Part shown: positions 54,795-62,896 of the stretch, piece by piece
Layout of the letters: every line of letters starts with the position of its first letter
Numbering within the stretch: position 1 is the first letter of the stretch
Source: Nostoc sp. KVJ3
Lineage (GTDB): Bacteria; Cyanobacteriota; Cyanobacteriia; Cyanobacteriales; Nostocaceae
Direction: 5' to 3'
Assembly: GCF_026127265.1 (NCBI RefSeq)
Contig: NZ_WWFG01000002.1
Location: 62,001-126,000 of the forward strand
DNA length: 64,000 bases
The notes under the pieces: model-generated
What the model saw: only the letters and a program-made list of their open reading frames with translations
The model's database searches: none
Told to the model about the DNA's origin: nothing
Made by a program: the position numbers and the translations under genes

Positions 54795-55891
54795 CAGATT
54801 TTGCCGCAACTGGACAGTTATTGGGTACGGTGGTCGCTGTACAGGCTAATTTTTACCGAGTACAGCTGGATCAAAAACAGGGGGAGATGAGGGAGATGGG
54901 GGATCAATATTCTCATCTTCCTTATCCCCCTCTCCTCCTCTGTACTCGCCGAACTCGGCTGAAAAAAATCGGACAACAGGTGATGGTAGGCGATCGCGTT
55001 GTGGTTGAAGAACCAGATTGGGCTGGGGGACGGGGAGCGATCGCTGATGTCTTACCTCGTCACAGCGAGTTAGATCGTCCAGCGATCGCTAATGTCAACC
55101 AAATTCTCTTGGTATTTGCCGTTGCCGATCCACCCTTAGAACCTTATCAACTGAGTCGGTTTTTAATTAAAGCTGAGTCTACTGGCTTGGATGTGCTTTT
55201 ATGTTTGAATAAAAGTGATTTAATTTCAGAGCAAGAACAGAAAAAAGTAAGCGATCGCCTCCTTGGTTGGGGCTATCAACCAATATTTATTAGCGTCAAA
55301 GATGGCATAAATACCGACCAAGCAGGTAGATATTTAAGCAATAAAATTACTGTAATTGCTGGGCCTTCCGGTGTGGGTAAATCTAGTCTAATTAATACAT
55401 TAATTGATTCTGCCAAGCTGCGAGTCGGAGAAGTTTCTGGTAAACTAGCTCGTGGTCGTCATACCACTCGGCATATAGAATTATTTGAGTTACCTGAAGG
55501 TGGTTTACTGGCAGACACCCCCGGCTTTAATCAACCGGATATGGATTGTATACCAGAAGAATTAATTCATTATTTCCCAGAAGCAAGAAAGCGGTTAGCA
55601 GTTGCTAGCTGTCGGTTTAGTGATTGTCTGCATCGAGATGAACCTGAATGTGTGGTACGGGGAGATTGGGAACGATACGAACATTATTTAGAATTTTTGG
55701 ATGCTGCGATCGCTCATCAAACTCAGCTACACCAACAAGCCGATCCTGAATCTAGCATGAAGTTAAAAAGCAAAAGTAAAGGCAAAGGTCAAAGTCAATA
55801 CGAACCCAAGTTAGAAAGTAAAAAATATCGCCGAATTTCCCGCAAGACTCAGTTACAAGACTTGCAAGAATTATATCGGGATGAGGAATAA
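54791..55891 (+). CDS. rsgA: Ribosome small-subunit-dependent GTPase RsgA
   Basis: RsgA helps in late maturation of the 30S subunit. This 366-aa protein has an N-terminal OB-fold domain (about 5-95), then a circularly permuted GTPase with motif order G4-G1-G3 (LNKSDL near 145, GPSGVGKSSL near 195, DTPGF near 243). A C-terminal zinc domain carries the Cys-His ligands in CRFSDCLHRDEPEC near 278-291. Within the OB domain an insertion of about 18 residues (near 29-47: GEMREMGDQYSHLPYPP) is encoded by an inverted repeat. The C-terminus is basic, rich in Lys and Ser. The last 170 bp are duplicated at 57448-57612. The start ATG overlaps the upstream stop. Confidence 0.95.
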   Translation: MTDFAATGQLLGTVVAVQANFYRVQLDQKQGEMREMGDQYSHLPYPPLLLCTRRTRLKKIGQQVMVGDRVVVEEPDWAGGRGAIADVLPRHSELDRPAIANVNQILLVFAVADPPLEPYQLSRFLIKAESTGLDVLLCLNKSDLISEQEQKKVSDRLLGWGYQPIFISVKDGINTDQAGRYLSNKITVIAGPSGVGKSSLINTLIDSAKLRVGEVSGKLARGRHTTRHIELFELPEGGLLADTPGFNQPDMDCIPEELIHYFPEARKRLAVASCRFSDCLHRDEPECVVRGDWERYEHYLEFLDAAIAHQTQLHQQADPESSMKLKSKSKGKGQSQYEPKLESKKYRRISRKTQLQDLQELYRDEE

Positions 55892-56058
55892 GGAGTGCGA
55901 TCTCTACGAGAGGCTAAAAGCGTAGCTTGCTTCCCTGTAAGGGTACGCGGACTCGCTAACGCTTCTCTACGAGACGCACTCGCGAACGCTATCGGTGTCG
56001 CACTTCTATATAAAGGTTTGTCACGATAGCATGGATACAAATAGAAAAACTATCTTGT
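55713..56058 (+). repeat. Segmental duplication, copy A (rsgA tail plus downstream repeat)
   Basis: From the rsgA 3' end (CAAACTCAGCT.ACCAACAAGC onward) to CTATCTTGT just before the Uma2 start, this stretch is matched by copy B at 57448-57744. The shared parts include TCGCCGAATTT, GACTCAGTTACAAGACTTGC and TATCGGGATGAGGAATAAGG, and the hairpin-rich TGTCGCACTTCTAT segment. Within it, 55905-56010 contains GCGTCTC-type palindromes. Confidence 0.85.
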
Positions 56059-56798
56059 ATGTCTCAGCCTCTAGCCGCTACCCCTAGTTTACAAGATGTC
56101 ACTAATAGTATAATTTTCCCACCAGGCGATATCTATAGTGACGAACCCCCTTGGAATCTGATTTACACCGCGAACAAATCGATTTACTTATCCGCCTGAT
56201 TAAATGGTGGTGGCGCGATCGCCAGGATTTTTATGCTACCGGCAACCTGACTATCTATTTCAGTCCCAATCAGAAAAAGTCGGAAGAATTTCGAGGCCCT
56301 GATTTTTTTGTAGTTTTAGACACAGAAAAAAAAGACCGCAAAAGCTGGGTTGTGTGGCAAGAAGACGGCAAATATCCCAATGTGATTATTGAGATGTTAT
56401 CTGATTCCACTGCCTCGGTTGATAAAGGTTTGAAAAAACAAATATATCAGAATACATTTCGCACTCCAGATTACTTTTTGTTTGATCCAAATAACTTAGA
56501 GTTACAGGGATTTCACATAGTTGATGGGCAATATCAAGAACTTGCTCCCACTGAGTCGGGTTGGTTGTGGAGTCAGCAATTAGGGCTGTATTTGGGAGTT
56601 GAGGACGGTAAATTACGCTTTTTTACACCAGATAGACAGCTGGTGATGTTGCCAGAGGAAGAATCAAACCAACAGTTGCAGCAAGTAAATCAAGAGTTAC
56701 AGCAAGCAAACCAACAACTAGAACAAGAACGTCAACGGGCTGCAATATTGGCAGAACGCTTGCGAGCCGCAGGTATTGACCCTGAGCAAATATTCTGA
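56059..56798 (+). pseudogene. Uma2-family protein gene with a single-base frameshift
   Basis: An ATG at 56059 opens a frame MSQPLAATPSLQD ... DIYSDEPPW that ends soon after. The rest of the protein continues in another frame from 56151: LHREQIDLLIRLIKWWW, FRGPDFFVV, VIIEMLSDSTASVDKG and DYFLFDPNNL, ending in a coiled coil with AERLRAAGIDPEQIF. The two parts join if one base is added at CCCCCTTGGAA near 56150, which restores EPPLESDL. The family is DUF820 (PD-(D/E)XK-like); many cyanobacterial genomes hold dozens. It could be a true pseudogene, a sequencing slip in a C/T run, or a TTG restart at 56151 that yields a functional 215-aa protein. Confidence 0.75.
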
Positions 56799-56841
56799 AA
56801 ATAGAATTTTATCTCTAAACTAGGCATGGGAAAATAGTACT

Positions 56842-57411
56842 ATGAACCAAACAATATCCGATCGAGTTCGTTGGACAACCTCAGACTTAGAATTACTCCA
56901 AACTGACGAATGGAAGCGCTATGAAATTATTGACGCAGAACTATTTGTGACTAGAGCGCCTCACTGGAAACATCAAGGGACTGCGGGTAATATATGCTTA
57001 GAATTACAAATTTGGTCTCGCTCTAGTGGACTGGGGGAAACGCGTCAAGCTCCCGGTATAATTTTTACAGATACTGATAATGTCATACCTGATGTAGTTT
57101 GGATTAGTAGTGAGCGTTTAGCACAATTGCTAGATGAGGAAGGGCATTTGAGAGGAGCGCCAGAACTCATTGTGGAAGTACTTTCTGCTGGGACAACTAA
57201 TGAACGTCGAGACAGAGAAGCCAAGCTGAAACTATACTCATCCACAGGAGTGCAAGAATATTGGATTGCAAATTGGCAATTACAGCAGCTAGAAGTTTAT
57301 CGCAGAGAAACTGCCCAATTAAAACTGATAGCAACGTTGCTGGCTGATGACGAAATCATATCACCACTTTTACCAAGTTTTGGCGTTCCAGTTGGGCGTT
57401 TTTTTGGATAA
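56842..57411 (+). CDS. Uma2-family (DUF820) endonuclease-like protein
   Basis: This 189-aa intact member of the family begins with the usual helical arm (LELLQTDEWKRYEIIDAELF). The likely active-site residues lie in VIPDVVWISSERL (Asp), APELIVEVLSAGTT (Glu) and DREAKLKLYSSTGVQEYWI (Lys), consistent with a PD-(D/E)XK nuclease fold. Biochemical activity of the family is poorly known. It lies 43 bp after the frameshifted Uma2 gene, within the interval bracketed by the two copies of the rsgA-tail duplication, and probably shares its transcript. Confidence 0.85.
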   Translation: MNQTISDRVRWTTSDLELLQTDEWKRYEIIDAELFVTRAPHWKHQGTAGNICLELQIWSRSSGLGETRQAPGIIFTDTDNVIPDVVWISSERLAQLLDEEGHLRGAPELIVEVLSAGTTNERRDREAKLKLYSSTGVQEYWIANWQLQQLEVYRRETAQLKLIATLLADDEIISPLLPSFGVPVGRFFG

Positions 57412-57447
57412 TTTTGGCGACACCGAACAGCCCAACCTAGTCATCAC

Positions 57448-57744
57448 TCTTCAAACTCAGCTGTACCAACAAGCCGATCCAGAATTTACCATAAAGCAAA
57501 AGCAAAGGGCAGAGTCAATACGAACTCAAGTTAGAAAGTAAAAAATATCGCCGAATTTATCGTAAGACTCAGTTACAAGACTTGCAAGAGTTATATCGGG
57601 ATGAGGAATAAGGAGTGCGATGTCTAAGACGGGCTGTGACGCTCGTTCGCTCTTGGTGTCTCCCCTTCTCGCTAACGCTGTCGCACTTCTATGTGGAGGT
57701 TTGTCGCCATAGCAGCATAGATACAAACAGAAAAACTATCTTGT
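57448..57744 (+). repeat. Segmental duplication, copy B (rsgA tail plus downstream repeat)
   Basis: This repeats the 3' end of rsgA (stop TAA included, at 57610-57612) and the following palindromic repeat, up to CTATCTTGT. Single-base differences and a small deletion distinguish it from copy A. In this place the rsgA part has no upstream gene and cannot be expressed as RsgA. Confidence 0.85.
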
Positions 57745-57755
57745 CTTAGGAATTA

Positions 57756-57820
57756 CGTTTTTTTAACCCAGAATATTGCCAGAAGAAGAAGCAAACCCAG
57801 AGTTAAGTAAGTCGGTAATA
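57756..57820 (+). pseudogene. Remnant of a second Uma2 3' end
   Basis: TTTTTTAACCCAGA ... TTGCCAGAAGAAGAAGCAAACC resembles the end of the frameshifted Uma2 gene at about 56628-56680 (TTGCCAGAGGAAGAATCAAACC), which encodes LPEEESNQQ. It directly follows copy B of the duplication. The middle of the Uma2 gene is missing, so copy B was once a full rsgA-tail/Uma2 cassette. The gap from here to 58183 is AT-rich with nothing else recognised. Confidence 0.55.
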
Positions 57821-58183
57821 AAAATTCAATTTATATGAATAAATATAAATTTTAAGTAGAAATAGAGTTTGTTATGCAGTAGGGTAGTACACCTTGAATT
57901 ATTGACAGTGCATTAGCGGAAAAATTGGCAAAATGCTTATGAACACAAGGTATTGAAACTGAGTAAATATTTTCAATACAGGATTATACAATAAAGAAAT
58001 AGGCAAGTTTTACAACTAGTTAACAATAAAAGGCGGTGGAGGCACAACAACGTTGTATTCTCACAAGCACTGTATTGAACTCAATTGAAAACTATTCTTA
58101 CGATCCCCATAAAGTCTTAAAATATTGTTAATTTCAGCCAAACCTCTCAACCTTCAACTTACAAGTATCACCCCAAAATCACT

Positions 58184-59773
58184 ATGTCTATCGGCTACGT
58201 CGCGCTTGTACTCCATGCACATCTGCCCTTCGTTCGTCACCCGGAAAGTGACTACGTGCTGGAGGAAGAATGGCTCTATGAAGCCATTACCGAAACTTAC
58301 ATTCCATTATTGAAAGTATTTGAAGGCTTAAAGCGAGACGGTATCGACTTTAAAATCACGATGAGCATGACACCTCCTCTCGTGTCAATGCTCCGCGATC
58401 CTTTGCTGCAAGAACGCTATGAAGCACACTTAGCCCAACTAGAACAACTTATACAACTAGAAGCAGAACATAATGTCAATAACGGACATCTTCGTTATTT
58501 AGCGGAACATTACGCTACTGAGTTTAGCGAAGCGCGTCAGCTATGGGAAAGCTATAACGGCGACTTGGTGACAGCTTTTAAGAAGTTCCAAGACAGTAAC
58601 AACCTGGAAATCATCACTTGCGGCGCTACTCACGGCTATTTACCGTTGATGAAAATGTATCCAGAAGCGGTGTGGGCGCAAATTCAGGTAGCTTGCGAGC
58701 ATTACGAGCAAAACTTTGGACAAGCACCCAGAGGCATTTGGTTGCCAGAATGTGCCTACTATGAAGGCTTAGATCGGATGCTAGCCGATGCTGGGTTACG
58801 CTACTTCCTCACAGATGGGCATGGCATCCTTTATGCCCGTCCTCGTCCGCGCTTTGGCACTTATGCCCCAATTTATACAGAAACTGGTGTTGCTGTCTTT
58901 GGTCGAGATCATGAATCGTCCCAACAGGTATGGTCTTCTGAGGTGGGCTATCCTGGGGCGGCAGAATATCGAGAATTTTACAAAGATTTGGGCTGGGAAG
59001 CAGAATATGAGTACATCAAGCCCTACATCATGCCCAATGGCCAACGGAAAAACACGGGCATTAAGTATCACAAAATTACAGGACGTGGCTTAGGTCTATC
59101 AGATAAGGCACTTTACGATCCTTATTGGGCTAGAGAAAAAGCCGCAGAACACGCTGACAACTTTATGTATAACCGAGAGCGGCAATCTGAGCATCTCTAT
59201 GGTATAATGCAGCGCCCGCCAATTATCGTTTCGCCTTATGACGCAGAGTTATTTGGACATTGGTGGTATGAAGGCCCTTGGTTCATCGATTACCTATTCC
59301 GCAAGTCGTGGTATGACCAAAAAACATATCAAATGACCCATTTAGCAGACTATTTGCGAGATCAGCCAACACAACAAGTCTGTCGTCCTTCACAGTCGAG
59401 TTGGGGTTTCAAGGGTTTCCACGAATATTGGTTGAACGAAACAAATGCGTGGATTTATCCGCATTTGCACAAAGCTGCGGAACGGATGATTGAAATCTCG
59501 CATTTGGAACCAGAGGATGAATTGCAGTGGAAAGCCCTCAACCAAGCAGCGCGGGAACTGCTATTAGCACAATCTTCTGACTGGGCATTTATTATGCGGA
59601 CGGGAACAATGGTACCATACGCAATTAGACGGACGCGATCGCACCTGATGCGGTTCAATAAGCTCTACGAAGATGTGAAAGTCGGCAAAGTTGACAGTGG
59701 TTGGTTGGAAAAAGTCGAGTTAATGGATAATATCTTCCCCGAAATCAACTATCGCGTCTACCGTCCGTTATAG
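58184..59773 (+). CDS. GH57 family 1,4-alpha-glucan branching enzyme
   Basis: The 529-aa protein belongs to glycoside hydrolase family 57, which has a (beta/alpha)7 barrel. The N-terminal GYVALVLHAHLPFVRHPE is the first conserved region, WLPECAYYEGLD near 187 carries the catalytic nucleophile Glu, and SPYDAELFGHWWYEGP near 354 carries the acid/base Asp. A C-terminal DUF1957-type helical domain follows. Most cyanobacterial members of this length are branching enzymes for glycogen or amylopectin-like glucan. It acts in the cytosol. No other glg gene is adjacent. The ATG is the first codon of the conserved start. Confidence 0.9.
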   Translation: MSIGYVALVLHAHLPFVRHPESDYVLEEEWLYEAITETYIPLLKVFEGLKRDGIDFKITMSMTPPLVSMLRDPLLQERYEAHLAQLEQLIQLEAEHNVNNGHLRYLAEHYATEFSEARQLWESYNGDLVTAFKKFQDSNNLEIITCGATHGYLPLMKMYPEAVWAQIQVACEHYEQNFGQAPRGIWLPECAYYEGLDRMLADAGLRYFLTDGHGILYARPRPRFGTYAPIYTETGVAVFGRDHESSQQVWSSEVGYPGAAEYREFYKDLGWEAEYEYIKPYIMPNGQRKNTGIKYHKITGRGLGLSDKALYDPYWAREKAAEHADNFMYNRERQSEHLYGIMQRPPIIVSPYDAELFGHWWYEGPWFIDYLFRKSWYDQKTYQMTHLADYLRDQPTQQVCRPSQSSWGFKGFHEYWLNETNAWIYPHLHKAAERMIEISHLEPEDELQWKALNQAARELLLAQSSDWAFIMRTGTMVPYAIRRTRSHLMRFNKLYEDVKVGKVDSGWLEKVELMDNIFPEINYRVYRPL

Positions 59774-59894
59774 TCTCACAAAAAATAATCAACAGCAGTA
59801 GGGTGGGCATTGCTCACCCTATATTAGTAGTAAGGAGCATTCGTTTATTTTACCAACAACAGACCAAGCCTTACCCTGTGTAAGGGTTTGTCAA

Positions 59895-60038
59895 ATGCTG
59901 TCAAATCTTTACAAAGACATCCGTTTATTTCGATTTGACGATAAAACAGGGCAAGTTTACATCCTAGCTGGAGATGAACTCCAAGTTATTGTACTAAGTA
60001 ATGGAATCTGGGATTTTGTCAATGAACCAGAATTATGA
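59895..60038 (+). CDS. Small protein of the DUF6888 type, start uncertain
   Basis: This 47-codon frame reads MLSNLYKDIRLFRFDDKTG and ends in ...IWDFVNEPEL. Homologues I recall start about 16 residues earlier. The same frame upstream indeed reads LPTTDQALPCVRVCQ without a stop, but no ATG, GTG or TTG begins it, so the natural start may be lost or an ATT may be used. It overlaps the next gene by 17 bases in another frame, as is common for DUF6888/DUF6887 pairs. Function unknown. Confidence 0.6.
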   Translation: MLSNLYKDIRLFRFDDKTGQVYILAGDELQVIVLSNGIWDFVNEPEL

Positions 60039-60219
60039 GCAAATGAGTTTTACGGAGTTGAGAGCTTATGTCGTCGAAAACCGCGAAGACATTGAAGCTC
60101 TACGTTTTTTGATGAGCAAACGTGACCCTAATTCTAAAGGCTATCCTATGCCTGTGACAGAAGCTGATATGCAAGCCCAGATGGAAATCATCAGGCGCAA
60201 GATTAATGGAGAACTTTGA
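60022..60219 (+). CDS. Small protein of the DUF6887 type
   Basis: This 65-aa protein starts MNQNYEQMSFTELRAYVVEN, followed by REDIEALRFLMSKRD, which matches the short DUF6887-like family often found next to DUF6888 in cyanobacteria. The ATG at 60022 fits family length better than the one at 60001. The pair has the size and overlap of toxin-antitoxin genes, but I have no direct evidence that it is one. Confidence 0.6.
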   Translation: MNQNYEQMSFTELRAYVVENREDIEALRFLMSKRDPNSKGYPMPVTEADMQAQMEIIRRKINGEL

Positions 60220-60301
60220 GATTATTGTCTAATCCAGTAAGCATAATTAGGGTGGGTAAATCATACTCACCCGATTATTTTATTAACACTGCTGAATTTA
60301 G

Positions 60302-60988
60302 CTAAAGGCTATCTGGATCGATATTTAATTCTCGAAGTTTAGCAGCTAATCTTTGCGCTTTCTCTTCTGCGGCTTGTCGTGCAGTTGCTTCCTCTTCATG
60401 GGTTAAGAGTATTTGACTCGTAGCTGGATTGTAAAAACGCAGTTTTCCTGCTTCCAGGCGTAACTCTAGTCCTAAGACTTCACTGGGTAGCGACACTGTA
60501 CCATCTGGCAGGGTATTGGCTGCTACTGGGAAATAATTCCCATCGACCAAGTGTAAACCCTGGAGTTGGGGATTGAGATAATCGCCTGTGGGATCATATT
60601 GGAAATATTCACGCACTCCCAAAAAGGCGTAAATTCCTTTCTTTGCGCCTTGGTCTTTGCTGCGGGTGCTTTTTGAGGTAATCTCTAGAACAAAATCTGG
60701 GGTTTGATTATTTTCTTCCCAGGTTTTGTAAGAGCGTCTGTCACGGTTTTCGACTCCAAATACTACAAATACATCTGGGGCTACGACTGATTCTGGATAA
60801 CCTTTTTCGTAGTAAATAAATAAATTACCAGCAACGTATACATCTTGGTGATTTTGAAAATAAATCCGTAGCGCATTTCTTGCATAAGTCAAGTAACTGC
60901 ACTGGATATCTCCTTCAGCCATCGGCTTACCGTCCTCATCTGGGTACTCAATCGTGGTAATGGGGATATACTCTACTGAGGCTGTCAT
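60302..60988 (-). CDS. Uma2-family (DUF820) protein, long form
   Basis: This 228-aa protein has the DUF820 core: CSYLTYARNALRIYFQNHQD, VVAPDVFVVFGV (Asp), PDFVLEITSKSTRSKD (Glu) and KKGIYAFLGVREYFQYDP (Lys/Tyr), then GLELRLEAGKLRFYNP. The C-terminal coiled coil ends LAAKLRELNIDPDSL. The ATG at 60988 gives the standard MTASVEYIP start. It is the third Uma2-family gene in 5 kb and is related in layout to the one at 56059. Confidence 0.88.
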   Translation of the reverse strand: MTASVEYIPITTIEYPDEDGKPMAEGDIQCSYLTYARNALRIYFQNHQDVYVAGNLFIYYEKGYPESVVAPDVFVVFGVENRDRRSYKTWEENNQTPDFVLEITSKSTRSKDQGAKKGIYAFLGVREYFQYDPTGDYLNPQLQGLHLVDGNYFPVAANTLPDGTVSLPSEVLGLELRLEAGKLRFYNPATSQILLTHEEEATARQAAEEKAQRLAAKLRELNIDPDSL

Positions 60989-61113
60989 GGTCGGATACCT
61001 CAACTCAACTAGGGCTAGATTCAATAATATCGCTCAAAATGCGATCGCCATGACTGGGAGGTTGAGAAATCACCAAAAATTCTAGATTGGGTAAGCGTAG
61101 CCCGTCGTAGACA

Positions 61114-61239
61114 TTAATCTATAACTACATCAGCTAGTAAATCATCCATTTCATCGCTCATTTCTTGAGTATAAGGAATTAGTTCAAAAGGGTTTTGCAT
61201 AGCATCGTTAATTAAAAAGTCGAGGAAAAGATTCATCAT
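61114..61239 (-). CDS. Very small acidic protein (41 aa)
   Basis: This minus-strand frame begins ATG ATG and encodes FLINDAMQNPFELIPYTQ and then EMSDEMDDLLADVVID. Its amphipathic, acidic end and size resemble short conserved proteins of unknown role in Nostoc. It lies between Uma2 and the 116-aa gene on the same strand. I cannot show that it is translated. Confidence 0.45.
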   Translation of the reverse strand: MMNLFLDFLINDAMQNPFELIPYTQEMSDEMDDLLADVVID

Positions 61240-61274
61240 AATTAATGCCCTCATCTTCATCAGCTTCATCAACA

Positions 61275-61625
61275 TTATTGGTTTATTTTTGCTTTAAACT
61301 GAGCGTAAAACTCTTTGGGAGCCTCATCAAAATACTTAAATAGAGCAGGGCAAAGCCATCCTTCCCGATCTAAATCTGCGCTGTAATACCAGTTACCTCC
61401 ATATTCTTCACGCCGCCAGTCAAACTTGATCTGATAGCCAGGAAAGGGAGATGCAGAAAATACCAAACTGAACCCTGACTCTGCATCTGGAATCTGTGCC
61501 ACCATTCTTTCGATAATTTCGTCTGCCCCTGCCACGAAAGGTTCTCTAACTAGACCTACATTTCCATCGTCAAACACCCACATCTCGCCGAACTTATAGG
61601 GATGAATAACCATGATTGAGTTCAT
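61275..61625 (-). CDS. DUF6717-like small protein (116 aa)
   Basis: The protein starts MNSIMVIHPYKFGEMWVFDD and contains REPFVAGADEIIERMV, FSASPFPGYQIKFDWRR and the end WLCPALFKYFDEAPKEFYAQ. This fits the DUF6717-like family of short bacterial proteins, which have no known function. It is soluble with no signal sequence. The ATG is the first of two nearby (a second is four codons in). Confidence 0.75.
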   Translation of the reverse strand: MNSIMVIHPYKFGEMWVFDDGNVGLVREPFVAGADEIIERMVAQIPDAESGFSLVFSASPFPGYQIKFDWRREEYGGNWYYSADLDREGWLCPALFKYFDEAPKEFYAQFKAKINQ

Positions 61626-61734
61626 AAAGTTTACTAGCAGTTAATAGCGTTTCATTTTAATAATGATATAAATACGTTGGTAGGTGTACAGCAATTTGTA
61701 TAAGTCCCAAATTTCTAAATTTCGTGTAACTAAA

Positions 61735-61762
61735 GTTAAAAAAGACAGGCAAGATGCCTGTC
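61735..61762 (-). terminator. Intrinsic terminator of the petC-petA operon
   Basis: On the minus strand GACAGGCA-TCT-TGCCTGTC forms an 8-bp stem followed by six T residues, 27 bp after the petA stop. Confidence 0.85.
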
Positions 61763-61788
61763 CTACAAATAATGATTTAGCAAAGAAT

Positions 61789-62790
61789 TTAGAAATTCAT
61801 CTCAGCAGCTTGAACTTTCTCAACCTGCTTCTTCTTCAGCACGAGCATAACTTGAGCTAACATTACAAGAGCGGTGAACGCAATCATCCATTTGACTCTA
61901 GAAGAATCTTGCAGTACGATTTCTGTATCTATTTGACCGAATCCACCGACATTTGGGTTGTTGGTCAAAGCATCACCAGTCTTAACTGCTTGCCCTTCGG
62001 AAACAATCAGGTCTGGCCCTAAAGGAACTGTATCAACAACAACATCACCAGATTCAGGTTGAATGTTTACTAGATATTTGACGTTACCATCTCCATCTTC
62101 CTCTTTGGCAATCTTAGTAATTGTGCCAGTAGCGGAAGCGTTGTAAACAGCGTTGTTGCTCTTTTCGCCAGTAGGATAAACTTGTCCGCGTCCCCGATTA
62201 CCACCTACGTGAACTGAATATTTACCGAAGTGGATGTTTTTGTCGGTTGCGGGGTTGGGAGAAAGAACTGGGAAGATGATTTCCTGATACTGTTCACCAG
62301 GTAAAGGGCCGACGATGACGACATTTTCTTTGTCTTCGCTGTAGGGTTGGAAGGCAGTGTCACCAATTTCTTCTTTAAGTTCCTCGGAAATCCGGTCTTC
62401 AGGAGCAATCTTAAAGCCTTCAGGTAGCATCAGTACAGCACCGACGTTCAAGCCAACCTTGGAACCATCAGCACCAACTTGCTGGGCGCTAAGATCGTAA
62501 GGGATTTTCACTATAGCTTTGAATACAGTGTCAGGTAGCACCGATTGCGGAACTTCCACTTCTGTAACCTTGGCTGCTAGGTGACAGTTGGCACAAACAA
62601 TCCGCCCAGTTGGTTCGCGGGGGGTTTCGGGATAGGTTTGCTGTGCCCAAAATGGATAGGCGGCAGCTGATTGGGGAAGGGCTAGATCGCTGGTGAAGTA
62701 AAATGTCACGGTGGCGATCGCTATGAGCAATGTTTTGACGATCGCTCTAGCACTGCGAGTTAACCTCGCTGTTCGGAAAACATTTCTCAT
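61789..62790 (-). CDS. petA: Cytochrome f precursor (PetA)
   Basis: Cytochrome f is the c-type heme subunit of the cytochrome b6f complex and passes electrons to plastocyanin or cytochrome c6 in the thylakoid lumen. The precursor has a signal peptide of 44 residues ending ...QSAAA. The mature protein starts with Tyr, whose amino group is the sixth heme ligand. The heme site CANCH lies at precursor 66-70. The C-terminal membrane anchor is WMIAFTALVMLAQVMLVLKK. The ATG at 62790 (MRNVFRTAR) is preferred over one five codons upstream because it gives family length (333 aa). It is the second gene of the petC-petA operon. Confidence 0.98.
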   Translation of the reverse strand: MRNVFRTARLTRSARAIVKTLLIAIATVTFYFTSDLALPQSAAAYPFWAQQTYPETPREPTGRIVCANCHLAAKVTEVEVPQSVLPDTVFKAIVKIPYDLSAQQVGADGSKVGLNVGAVLMLPEGFKIAPEDRISEELKEEIGDTAFQPYSEDKENVVIVGPLPGEQYQEIIFPVLSPNPATDKNIHFGKYSVHVGGNRGRGQVYPTGEKSNNAVYNASATGTITKIAKEEDGDGNVKYLVNIQPESGDVVVDTVPLGPDLIVSEGQAVKTGDALTNNPNVGGFGQIDTEIVLQDSSRVKWMIAFTALVMLAQVMLVLKKKQVEKVQAAEMNF

Positions 62791-62896
62791 CTCTAATAAG
62801 GGCAACGATTGAATTTGTCATTAGTCATTGGTCATTAGTCATTAGTCATTAAGCCCTGAACAAAGGACGAATGACTAAGAACTAAGGACAAAATTA

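Noticed and set aside
62815..62885. Regulatory site between petC and petA
   Set aside because: The stretch is a run of ATTAGTC-like heptamers, a common tandem repeat in these genomes, with no sign of a specific site.
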